DNA of 64,000 bases from Pterois miles (lineage: Eukaryota; Chordata; Actinopteri; Perciformes; Scorpaenidae). The stretch's first letter is position 1, and each line of letters opens with the position of its first letter. The stretch covers positions 1,770,501-1,834,500 of the forward strand of contig CAMQGK010000567.1 in assembly GCA_947000775.1 (NCBI GenBank), in the 5' to 3' direction. Below are positions 11,801-30,080 of this stretch, piece by piece. A program made the translations under genes and the position numbers. The notes below the pieces were generated by a model. It was not told the origin of the DNA. It ran no database searches and saw only the letters and a program-made list of their open reading frames with translations.

Positions 11801-14800
11801 AAAAAAGGTGTCGCTCTTATTTAAAATGCTAATGTAAGCTAGGCAGTCAAGCTAGTTAAAGCAGGTTACTTCTTATGAACTCTACCCATACTACACAGAG
11901 TGTGCTTTGGCCTGCCAGTTCTGGTTTAACCACGTTCACTGTCTTTGTGGAAATTAATTTCAGTTGGCACATGTCCTGTATTATCATCCTGTTTCTTTAG
12001 TCGACACATGAATTTAATTGGTTCTTGTCTAAATCGACCGTCTTGTTGTAAAACGTCACCATTTTTGTCTAAAACATGTTCTATTCCAAATGAAACATTC
12101 AATATTCGAGAATATTTACTGTCGGCAAGGTCGTCATGAAGTGGAAGAAAGGCGGAAATGACAATGTCGTCAGGGTAAATTAATGGTTCGATCTCTTCCA
12201 GCTCTGGAGGCCCAGACCTTGGCCCTTAGGAGACATTGTCTGTAAGCTGACAATGTTCCTCTCTGAGTGCTGCACCTTCTGCACCATCCTCCACATCACC
12301 TTCCTCTCCCTGGAGAGATACCTGGCGGTCTGCTGGCCAATCACAGCCAAGACCCTAGTGACACGGCGCAGAACAAGGGCTCTCATTGGTTTCCTGTGGC
12401 TGGGCGCGGCCGTTAGCGCGGCGCCAGTGTTGGTCATGGTGGGAGTGGAGGAAATCGAGGGAGAGGAGCTAGGGCTCGGCGGATGGAGGGAGGAGGAAGG
12501 GTGGACAGTCAATGAAGGAGAACAGGGAGGATTTATGATAGGTGGAGGGGAAAGAGGAAGTGGACACATGGCCTTAGTAAATGGAGGATTAGAGGGAATT
12601 AAGTGGGGAGAAAAAGAGAAAATGGGATGGGGTGAAAGAGTCGGGGAGTTAAGAGAGAGAAAAGGGGAAATAGAAGAAAGAGATGAGAGGAAACAAGGAG
12701 ATGGAGGAAAAATAGAACTTGAAAACAAAGCAGATGACGGAGGAGAGATGGACGTTGAGGGAGAGCGGCAAAATAAAAAGAAAGAAGATGAGGGAGGAGG
12801 ACGGGAAGAAGGCACTGATGGAGGTCCCAGAGGACAGACTGACAAGAGAGAGTGCCGCTGCACACACTACGCCGTCTCCTCCGGCCTGTTGTCGGCCATG
12901 ATGATTCTCTCCAACTTGTACTTCCTGGTTCCCCTCGGCATCCTGGGAGTGGTCTACAGCCTGATCGGACGGACACTGTGGCTCCGACCACAAAGCAGCC
13001 GTAGGGACCAGAGCCACCGGCACACTGTCAAAATGCTGGGTGAGAAACACACCAACACACACACTCAGGTACTTTGTTTATTGGACTTAAACAGAAAATA
13101 TGTACACATTTAAGGATGACACCCCAGGCAGAAACATCGTTATTTTGCATTCACAGCATGTCTTCTTTCAGACTAGTGGAGAGAAAACATACAAAATACA
13201 CATATAGATCACTCAGTTACAGTATGCTGAAAGGTTATTATGGGATTGTTGCCCAATTAAGCCAAAAACATTCTGCCTACTGAAGCTTTAATGGTTCAAT
13301 TTAGTAAATCACTGGTTTGAAACTAGCTTGCAGGTTAGTTACTAAAAACTGGGACTTAACACATAATCTTAAAAGGTATTGTATGCGATATCCAGATCAG
13401 TAATATAGCAGCAAACAACTATTAGCCTTGTAAGGCTATAAAGAAGTAATGTCTACCTGAGCAGAGAATGAAGCCACTCTCTCTCTGTGTGTGTTGTAAT
13501 CCGAGCTTTGTTTACTAGCCAGGAATGCCGCCACTGTTAGCACTATTAGCACAAAGAAGCGCTGGTGAAAACATAACCTCCTTCATTGGCGGCGGTAATA
13601 AATGTCAGTATATGGGTGCTCTACAGGTGTAGTGTCCCGATTTGACCACAGAGATGCGAGTGACGTCTGGCTGGACCATACGTTACCACGATACGATGAA
13701 GATTCCTGTCAATGACAGAGTTAGCTCTGCATTTCCTGGCAATGTGTGAAACCCAAAGTTCCCATACTTTATTTGTAGCGTTTACCACTTTGGATTTTAA
13801 ATGGCGAGGGTGCAAGTCATGTCCACATGGACCCTCAACCTTTCTGGTTTTGGCTCATTGCGGTTTGTTTTGGTTGACAGACACAGAACGGATATGATAT
13901 CACATTACTCAGACTACAATAAAACAATAAAAGTGGTAACTTCCTTCTTCCCTCTCATAGTTTCAAATGAAATAAGTATTATGGCATTAAGAATTTGATT
14001 TCAAAATTGTAAAAAAAAATTTGGATACATCGGTAAATCGATTTTTTCCCCACCAATTTAAGGCCAATCCAGTACAGTCTTTTGAGGCTTATTATAGGGT
14101 TAGCTGGGGTTATCAGTGTAAGATGACCACCTTCAGGTATTAATAATTCAAATGTACTCCCCTCGTTTTTCTCCCCACCCTGCCTCCCTGTGTCTTCGCC
14201 TCTCCAGGAGTGATTGTCTTGGCGTTTGTCCTGTGCTGGCTGCCCTTCCACGTGGGTCGGACCATTTTCTCTTTTTCCCTGGGCATCGGTTCTGACGGAC
14301 AGGAAGCGTACACGGACACAGACTCACACTCAGACATTAACACCCTCTCTGACGTCGGCACAGACAGAGATGTCAACATTCACACTGTTACCGAACCCAT
14401 TCGCCACACTGGAAAGATGGCCGCACACGCTCAGACAGAGGGAGGCGAAATGTTCGGTGACAACACGCACTCTTATGTAGACGCACATCTGGGTAGATTT
14501 ACACACAACAGAGATACAGATGCAGATGCACTCACTAACAAGAAAAACATGACACTCAACACACAAATTAACACACCTCCCACCGCACCCACCGACCTAT
14601 ACGCACACAATGACACACGCTTCAGCCACACACACCCTGACACACACTTGTATTTTTTATACTATCTGTCTCAGTATTTCAACCTGGTGTCCTCTGTCCT
14701 CTTCTACCTCAGCGCTGCCATCAATCCTCTGCTGTACAACCTGATGTCTGCTAAATATAGACACGCCGTGCACAGCCTCATACGCACGCATGCTCACGCA

Positions 14801-14854
14801 CAGTCTCACCGCCTGCGCACGCTCACCGCACGACACTCCACGACCACGTTGTAA
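8801..14854 (+). CDS. Ghrelin/growth hormone secretagogue receptor-like GPCR with giant ECL2 and ECL3 (4 exons, 598 aa)
   Basis: This is a class A peptide receptor of the ghrelin-motilin receptor group. Exons are 8801-8936, 10299-10474, 12202-13039 and 14208-14854, with GT-AG borders and consistent phases (1797 nt, stop TAA). The ATG has a strong context (GCCACCATGG). Seen are TM1 with GN62-63, TM2 MAVSDLLILLLLPLDLY, Cys118, Glu126 in SECCTF (the position of the ligand-binding Glu in GHSR), ERY142-144, TM4 near 164-184, ECL2 Cys322 in ECRC, TM5/ICL3 YSLIGRTLW and HTVKMLG, TM6 CWLPFHVGR393-401, and TM7 YLSAAINPLLYN. Ordinary GHSR is about 360 aa. The excess is about 140 aa of Glu/Gly/Lys-rich ECL2 (187-326) and about 118 aa of Asp/His/Thr-rich ECL3 (413-530) with NMT and NDT sequons. 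The intron after VKMLG matches the GHSR/MLNR position. A GHSR-like receptor with an elongated ECL2 is, as I recall, known in percomorphs, and this is probably its orthologue. Confidence 0.88.
9325..9480 (-). repeat. interspersed repeat with 'cctaaacctaac' block, copy 1
   Basis: The core is GGCAACAAAAGCACTTATTT, then TAGGTTTAGGAAAAGA, then a segment on CACAGGACACAA. The same blocks recur at 11400-11660, 23460-23690, 33170-33680, 49555-49860 and 54530-54790. The ends and class are unclear. It lies in intron 1 of the GHSR-like gene. Confidence 0.5.
9490..10016 (+). mobile_element. ~0.55-kb interspersed element 'X', copy 1
   Basis: It runs from GTCGCGACTCCTTTGATTCT through TAGAAGTCTATGGGAAAATG, AAATTATGGTCCTATTTATA, GGGATGCTTTAGGGCGGGGC and GTGATTGACAGGTTGCT to the right end CCAACGGGTGACGTCAC and ACATACAGTCTATATG. 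The same order of blocks occurs in four other copies in this window (16295-16705 and 52340-52720 inverted; 24488-25040; and a split copy at 41745-43800). It has no long reading frame and I do not know the family name. Confidence 0.7.
11112..11230 (+). repeat. interspersed repeat (ATATAGCAGCAAACAACTA family), copy 1
   Basis: TTAAAGGTGCTCTATTCAAT starts a block containing ATATAGCAGCAAACAACTAT and GTCTACCTGAGCAGAG. The block is shared with 13368-13615. Intron 2 of the GHSR-like gene. Confidence 0.55.
11400..11660 (-). repeat. 'cctaaacctaac' interspersed repeat, copy 2
   Basis: TTAGGTTTAGGCAACAAAAC followed by CACTTAGTTAGGTGTAGG is the inverted form of the block seen at 33300 and 54590. The downstream part includes AACACAGGACACGAATAG. 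It lies in intron 2 of the GHSR-like gene. Confidence 0.5.
13368..13615 (+). repeat. interspersed repeat (ATATAGCAGCAAACAACTA family), copy 2
   Basis: It shares TTAAAAGGTATTGTATGCGA, ATATAGCAGCAAACAACTAT and AATGTCTACCTGAGCAGAG with 11112-11230, and extends further right (TTCATTGGCGGCGGTAATAA). It sits in intron 3 of the GHSR-like gene. An inverted, more diverged relative appears near 28980-29280. Confidence 0.55.
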
Positions 14855-16294
14855 TGCTAAACGCGCAGAAAAAGACGCGCACACTGCATGCAAAAAAGGA
14901 AACAATCAATAGTGGCATCAGTTTAAACTTTAATATCTTTTTGATTAAACATTATTATTCCTAATATGACAATTTCCTGAATTTGACACGGATCGTGTAA
15001 ACTGCATATTCTGTTTGGATGTTACGAATCAGGCCTTATTCCGAATGTAGCATTTTCAAATTAAGATTTGGTATTTGCCGATGTTATTCAGGTTTTAGGA
15101 GCATTCTTTGGACATGTATACAGTGTATTTGGAATATACGTCAGTTTGTGGCCCACATCACTTGTTTGTTTACGTCAACAAACTCGTCTATTTTCATCCA
15201 TAGCCGTAAAAAGAATAACTTTACAACTGGCAGAACGGTAGCAACGATGGTAAACTACACCACAAGAGTAACATGACTGCATTTGGAAAGGGAGGGAAAT
15301 TTAAGTTATTTAAAGGGCCAACCCGTCCAAACTCTCAGCTTGTCAGATTACTGCCGATTGGTAGGTGCCTCTCACCATCAGAAACCGACACATGGAGGCA
15401 CCTTTTAGCAGCTTGTGGTGAACCGGGTTGTCAACTAAATAGCGTTAGTCAACAGTCGGATCAAGTGACACATTAATGGCGTGAAAGACTTTTCAGGGCG
15501 GGTTGGGTGAAGCTAAAAGTAATGACTTAATTCGTCACGCCGTTAGTCTTTAGTGAAGTTAACGTCAACCATGACTATTTCCTAACCCTAACTTAGCAGT
15601 TGTGATACCTAAACCTAACTTCCTGTGAAAACAAAAGTTTATTTTGAAAGGACACTATACGAGCATACATTGGCAAGCCGTGCGTCGGTCTCCGAGGCTG
15701 AATGGCACCGACCAAGCGGCGGTATTTGATGAATTGGGAGTGAGAACGTGTTGCCCGGGCCTAGCTGTAGGACATACATCATGGGGGTGTTTTACATTAG
15801 TCAGAGTATTCACAGCTTCATGTAAACGCTAAAATTTGTGGAATATTAAATATCATTAGCCATGTAAACCCCTTAGCAGGAATATTGTCTTTTTTGAAAT
15901 AAGGGCAAATATCAGACTATTTTGTGCACGTACTGTAAATGTAGTGTGTTGGTAATGGTAAAAAATGTAAATCTGTCATTAGTACTACATAAACCATGAC
16001 CATATTGATGTATAGATTAAAAAGGGCATTTTTATGTTTGTCAGTGAATTGCTGCTTTACTTGGTTTGTTTACCAACAACATCAACTGGACAGGTTCCGA
16101 TTTTAACTAACTCAGATGCTAATGACGCGTCATATTAGCTTCATTTCAAATTAATCCATTTTTGCAGAACAAGGCCTGTCGTTTGTGTCCCACATTTCCT
16201 TCACAGTAGTCATGCCAGAAGGGTATCACTTCACGGCCAGTATGGGCAGTAGGAATGATTACAGCCCGTAGGCGATTTAAGGGTGGATGCCATC

Positions 16295-16705
16295 CCCCTC
16301 GTTACTGTAGACTGTATATAAGAAGTGGACGTAGTCACCATAACGTCACCCACTGGTTTGTGGACGGTCGTGTTGAGGCCTCAAGTTCGGCATTTTTGCC
16401 GCCACCATTGTGTTTTTTGCAACCAGACGTAACACAAGAGGGTGGAGCTAAGGATAACTGAATGCTGAATAAGACATTTTTAGATGATCAAAAAGGTTAT
16501 AATCAACTTTCATGAACTAGTCATGTCCTGAAGCATCCTCTGCTTTATGGTCTATTTAACTCTAAATGGACCATAATTTACTAATGAACATCATGCTGTA
16601 TTGAAGAAGACTTGAAACTAGTGACTGAGACCATAAACTCATGTTTTTGATTTTCTCTTCTATAGAATCAGAGGAGTCGCCCCCTGGTGGCTATTAGAAA
16701 TAATG
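16295..16705 (-). mobile_element. element X, copy 2 (inverted)
   Basis: The right-end block comes first: AGACTGTATATAAGAAGTGG, then TAACGTCACCCACTGGTTTG. The middle block TGGACCATAATTTACTAATG follows, and it ends with CTATAGAATCAGAGGAGTCG and CCCCCTGGTGGCTATTAG. This is the reverse of the order at 24488-25040. Confidence 0.65.
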
Positions 16706-16791
16706 TAAGTTTAAGGCTTTGGCTTCACTTTTCAGATCCAGAGTTGCAGATGGGTTGTATAGTTGCATACGTTATATGCAACTATGTTATA

Positions 16792-17047
16792 TACCGTATT
16801 TTTCGCTCTGTAAGGCACACCAGATTATAAGGCACATTAAGTGAAACAAAACTGTCAGATAAGTCAAACTTTATTCAGTTCATTTAATAACTTCAGTAAC
16901 TCTCAAAATTTTTCAGTTGTAACACACGAAATACAAAACAATACACTCACTTTTCAGTTCATTCCTCTTCCATAAATCCATCAAATCCTTCATCATCAGT
17001 GTCTGAGTTAAACAGTTAGTGCGCCTTGTAGTGCGAAAAATACGGTA
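16792..17047 (-). mobile_element. pogo/Tigger-like element, internally deleted, with transposase C-terminus
   Basis: The terminal inverted repeats are TACCGTATTTTTCGC and GCGAAAAATACGGTA, flanked by TA, as in Tc1/mariner-superfamily insertions. Inside, the minus strand still encodes an acidic C-terminal tail (LFNSDTDDEGFDGFMEEE then stop, 16959-17015). A near-identical tail occurs in the element at 58794-59271. About 256 bp remain, so it is non-autonomous. The superfamily is inferred from the ends and the acidic tail, and the exact family is uncertain. Confidence 0.6.
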
Positions 17048-19374
17048 TATGTTGTTTATTGTATGTTAGAATATGTTCATCTAGTCTGCCTGACTGATTG
17101 ATCCTGAAGTCAGAATCAATGGCCCTGACTGTGAAAAGGTTGCCTTTCTCCCTTTTCAGTGGGTTAGGGTTAGGATGATATAGGTAAGATAGTTTTGCAT
17201 TAAATGAAATTCTGTAATGGTTGGTGGGCTCATTGGTATGTTTGAGAGACTGAGATGTCAGGAGTAACTTAGCGATCTTGTGTTAATGGTATGTTCATTA
17301 TTCTGTGTGAACTTGGATGCTTGCTCAGTTTAGTTCACCCTATACTTACCCAGGCAGGTGGTAGGTTCCAGATAAATCCCATTCACCGGAGTAAGAGCTG
17401 ACATCTTGCTGCGAGGCTGCAGCTTTCTTTTGATTCAACTTAAATGTAGTTTCATTCCGTTTCCCAGGTTTTATTATTTTTGCCCTTTGAGTAAATTTCT
17501 TGTTCATAAGCGCCACTTTTTTCCCCACTACTCCTGCTTATTAACCTAAATCAAAACATCCCTTTTTAAAGTTTTCCAGTGCCAAACCACCTCATCTGCC
17601 CTTCATATGAGGTGGCAGAGCTACACCGACCACGGCTCAGAAATATCAGTAGCCCAACTGTACGTGTATTGATAAATTCATGGCACTGTCCGGGGTGATT
17701 AAGTAGTAGACTAATTGTGATTGCAAGTTTTTCGGTGAGTCTAACCCTTCTGTCAGTTTAGTCTTGGATCTATAATATTCGATAAACTACTGTTTAGGGG
17801 GGTGGGGTGGTAACCTTTTAAAAAAATACAGAGCTAAAAGGGTCTTTCATGGGGCGGTTGAGAAGTTGCAAAGTTAGGGTTAAATAATAGCCTACTGATT
17901 ACAGCACCTAGTAACTCCCTCAGTGTACATGTCACATATGAATATTATACTAGGTTTAGAAAAAAATACAAATCCCAGTCACTGCAGTCTTCTTATTTTA
18001 GCTCAGTGAGTCTTGTGTCTTAATATTTAAAGTAGGACTGACTAGCTTTGAGAATGTGTATATTTTAAATGAGGTACTTCCTACAATATGCATTTCATAT
18101 AGAGGAAATTGTATGTGCATACAAGTAAAGTTAACAGTGGCCTGCTCAAAATGCTGTATGTTCACACATCCACAGATCCACAAGCACACACAGGTGGAAC
18201 AGGGCTATCACTTTGATTCATGTAGTTTCATATGGGCTGATGTGTTTTTGACATAATGCTGAATTACATTACGTGTCCTGATGTGTCAGATACTGATATA
18301 AATGCCTATATTGCATCAGGTTTTATCACCTCTGGTTGTGTTTCCACCCATGTTATTCTCTCTGTCTGCCAGCGGGAAACACCTCAGGATGGATTTCCTG
18401 AAGTTCGGCGGACAGATCGGCCTCAGGCTAAGGGACAATTGATCTGATTGTGTTGGTAACCCAGACCATGTCCGCCATGAGATCAGGTCTCTGTTTAGAA
18501 ATGTATGTACGTATATGAAGTAGAGATGATGACAAACTAAATCAGTATGAGAAATGTTCAGATATTTAAAGATTATACTGTATGTAGTTTACTGAGGCTC
18601 TATAATATCATAAATCAACATGACCTTTAGTGTTAGTCATTTTCTTTAATTTTACACTGTAAAATGCAAGAATCTTTTGTTTGTTTTGCATGTGTTTGAC
18701 ATGAGGAATCCCCCGGGATCAACATCATAAAGTATTGTTTCATTTAAGATATAACTGTTTATGTGCATGGTCATTTTATTTGTTTGTTTATTATTACTTG
18801 CTATGTATTTATGTAAAATGCTTTGCACTGCCTCTTGTCTTCTGTTGCATTTAAACACACTGCAACAACTGCAGCTGACAGCCAGCAGAACTCTGTAGGC
18901 ACATTGATGAATTTATTTTTACTAACAAAACCCAGAGAACCAAATCTGTGAGTATGCTAGATGTTCAAAATACACCACAAATAAATAAGACATTTTATTC
19001 AGCATACAACACAAACAGACAGTTTGGTTACACTTATATAACAACCATCATATACAAATGGTTAATTAAAATGAGTTATTTTACTGTTGACAAACAATTA
19101 AATCATAATTAATAATGTTTATTAGTGATGCTATAATTTGTGTTATTTTATCACTAGTTTGTGTAATATGAAATATTACATTTATTTGTTTATAACTTCT
19201 ATATAATATCACAGCTGATAAGAGATGATAGCTATTACATTATTATTTCTGTTTACATTAGTAAACTATTAACTGTTTATTGCTGCATGCAACATTTTAT
19301 TTTAAGTATTTGTTAGTGATTACTAGATGATTTGTAAACCTTCAAGAAATTGTTTGTAAAACATCTCTAAACAT

Positions 19375-19377
<3 letters not shown>

Positions 19378-19450
<73 letters not shown>

Positions 19451-19561
19451 TGCATATATATATGCAAATTGCTATGCTAATATTAGCATATTAGCATAGC
19501 ATATAATATAACAATTACTGAACATGTTTAATAAGGATTTTGTTGTTTGTCAGCATTAAAT

Positions 19562-19626
<65 letters not shown>
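19378..19626. repeat. two (AT)n arrays flanking a palindrome
   Basis: AT arrays cover about 19378-19446 and 19566-19626. Between them, TGCTATGCTAAT (19470-19481) and ATTAGCATAGCA (19490-19501) form a perfect 12-bp inverted pair with an 8-base spacer, and TGCATATATATATGCA (19451-19466) is self-complementary. Confidence 0.9.
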
Positions 19627-19628
<2 letters not shown>

Positions 19629-20233
19629 CTCTGAGTAGCTCTGCTGGAGCAGATGAGTGGGTTTAGTGTTTCAGGATAATAATTGATGAGAGTGGGTAGA
19701 TCATGACCACCTTTCACCACATGGGCCAGGAGTTTAAAACCAACAATGCAATCGAAAACTAATTTATTCCTTTGGACATTGTTGGCACAATGACCATTTT
19801 TGTTGCTCAGAGTGGAAATTAACCGGATTTTGTCCTGTTACCAAATTTAAAGGGGACAGAAACATAAAAATGAAATGCTGTGGTTTTACGGGGGTCCATG
19901 TGCCGGACTATTTCTACAGAGATGCCAGGACTTCTTCCAGCCAATAAGTGGTGCATAATCCCCTGTAATGTGTTGATTTTACACTGAAGCTGCTGCTCCG
20001 GTAAAACACTCCTAACACTATGTCTCCAACCAAAATATCAAATTGTTATTTTAATTGAATATATTAGATCAAGTAAAGGTTGTGTTCATATGTTACACAG
20101 CAACAACAATGGGGTCCAAATAACGTCGCAAGAAACCTTATAGTTTATCAGCTTAACCTAAAAGCACATCACTGTCATTAGATTTCCTATATTCTGGGAT
20201 GTGTCATGTACTGTACTGGATGTAGTTTGTTTG

Positions 20234-20234
<1 letters not shown>

Positions 20235-20267
<33 letters not shown>
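20235..20267. repeat. (TG)n microsatellite
   Basis: This is a pure TG dinucleotide array of about 16 units, upstream of the first exon of the unassigned gene at 20398-28079. Confidence 0.95.
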
Positions 20268-20268
<1 letters not shown>

Positions 20269-20397
20269 TAGACTTTGCACCCAGTGACTGAAGCTTGAAC
20301 ACACTGTTGATTTCCTTCTGAATGTTCAGCGACAGCGACTGTGGTTTTTCATATTCACACCAGTTTCTGTGCGTTTACAGTCACTCTGGATGCCAAG

Positions 20398-28079
<7,682 letters not shown>

Positions 28080-30080
28080 CAGCTATGACTGAGAGTCTAT
28101 TGTTGATGATCTGGGCCCAGATCTTCATAATAAATCAGAACTGCTTATATAGATAAGCCTCCTGACTATCACTGTTCAACCTACCAAAAACTCAGCATTT
28201 GGTTGCCTCCTAAAGAACCAGTTTTATTTAATGCACAAGAATGGTGACATTTTGTTTAACAGTCTGCAAGATAATTTCTGACAGTTCATCACAACCATAT
28301 TTCACAAAAATGTACACTGCATCTCACTTTTTAATAATTAGTCAGAAGATACAGTAGGCTGCAACCTCCAGTTTCTGCCATTTATGTGATTTTAATGGAA
28401 TCAGTAGGCTATTTGGTCATAAACCAAAGCATTAGACACATTAAAATTTTGACCTAATGATGTTGCCAGCCTACATTAAAGGTCTTGGAACCATGAATGT
28501 CCACCAATTTTCCAAGCAATCCATGTAATGGTTATCAAGATATTTCTCTGTGAGAAATGTCTGGGTGTCTGTATCCTGCTGGCGAATGATCCTTTTTTAG
28601 TTGGAAAATAAGACATGGTTTATCTAACTTTCTCTTTAGCTTTTCAACGCACAAGTAGTGGTAGTACTGTTGAAGAACCAAACAATTAACAAAAGAATAA
28701 CTTAACACAACCCTTGGTCATGAACCCTTGAAGGTTGTAGGAGTGCAATGCTAAATAGTGGGGTACTATTTGTGCATGAATGAATGCAATTAAATGCAAT
28801 TAACTACTTTTTAAAGGTGCCAAATCCCGGATTGGGATCACTTCTGCTGCCTCTGCATGGCTCTCAACATGGCAACAGCTAATGGCGAAACATTAGTGAA
28901 AACAAAGGCAACAGTGCTGACAGAGCTAATTTTGTAATGTTTATCCTGGGGGGAAACCAGAGGGTTGGTGCTACACTTCTGCAATGGCGCCATTGGTCGG
29001 TATAGCGTTATCAGCTGTAACCACCATATGAAATCAGTGCAAAGCAGCGGCTGTGAACTAGCCAGTGGACCAGGCACTAACAAGCACTAAAAAAATGCAC
29101 AACCGGCCCAGCAAAAGCACAGAGAAGCTCAAGTTACAGCACACATAGAGGGAAAGGGACTTCATTCTCTGCTCAGGTAGGCATTCCTCTATCTTTACAA
29201 AGCAGATAGAAAACCTGTCAAACCTGTCAACCCGGACAGCAGCTGCGGTCAAGTGTCATTATTTAAGTGTAATGACTTTTGTCGTTATTGGTGTATAATT
29301 TTCAGAGCACTGCTCTGCCAGGCGTCATTTCTGAGGAAGACTTAAAACGTTCCTTTTGGAGTCGATCTTTGAGAAATTGCAATTACATTATTACATACAT
29401 GTCAGGTACAACCAATGTCACATGATTTTGCTAAATAGGAGTTTATCTTGGTAGTTTCCGACTAACTGCTTAGGAATTCTTAAATACATGTTTAGGAGAG
29501 GAAAAAGTATATTTTGGAGCCACTCTGGGATTCCTGGATCTCAGTGCAGTGTGGATTTTGCTGCAACCTCAGGTAACATGAGGAAGCTGTATGCACAACC
29601 CACAAACAGCCTGGTTTCTGGTTTACAGGTTAGACTGGTTTGTCATTACAGCGCATGAAAATTATGATCATGTAACAGTGTCCACACAACATGCTGCTCA
29701 ACCACATGGTGACATGTTTCTTCGATGTGATCTGGACAGATTTTGAGGTAAATTTAGAGGAAGATTATATTGTACTGTATGACTTTATGCCTTTTTGGCT
29801 GATTTCAAATACAAATCAGAATATCTATGTGACCTGCTTTGACTCAAACAGACATTTCTCTCATTTTTTTGCAGCCTGTTTAAATTAACGCCACGCTGCT
29901 GGGTGGAGTATATTACCTGAAGAAATCAGAACAGGTCTGATGGCTTAATTACAACATTTACAAGATAATTTCCCTTCAGGGATTAATAAAAGTTCATCTA
30001 TCTATCTATTTGCCAATTCAGTAGTACATTCCATTCTGTACATATACACACTATATTTTTGAAAAGGTCTGTGGTGTACT
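28080..30080. other. intergenic stretch before the NLR gene
   Basis: No exon is supported. The stretch contains a poly(A) signal (28129), an inverted copy of the repeat family seen at 56255-56660 (about 28390-28560), a diverged inverted relative of the 13368-13615 repeat (about 28980-29280) and a LINE tail (29967-30012, GGGATTAATAAAAGTTCATC then CTAT units). The rest is plain AT-rich DNA. Confidence 0.5.
28129..28134 (+). promoter_or_regulatory. poly(A) signal AATAAA for the unassigned gene
   Basis: A canonical AATAAA starts 49 bases after the TGA at 28077-28079. A short 3' UTR would fit and supports 27837-28079 being a real terminal exon. Confidence 0.55.

Larger units (their letters stand above)
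14855..20380. other. gene-poor interval with repeats
   Basis: No coding exon is supported. ATTAAA at about 14944 may serve as the GHSR-like poly(A) signal. The interval holds element X (16295-16705, inverted), a pogo-like element (16792-17047), two AT arrays (19378-19626) and a GT array (20235-20267). The stretches 14960-16290 and 17050-19370 show nothing I can name beyond short AT-rich DNA and a possible 'cctaaacctaac' fragment near 15580-15640. Confidence 0.6.

Noticed and set aside
12180..12863. 227-aa and other long minus-strand frames opposite the receptor exon
   Set aside because: The plus strand here is nearly pure purine, so the minus strand almost lacks A and cannot make stop codons. 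The Ser/Pro-rich product is an artefact of composition.
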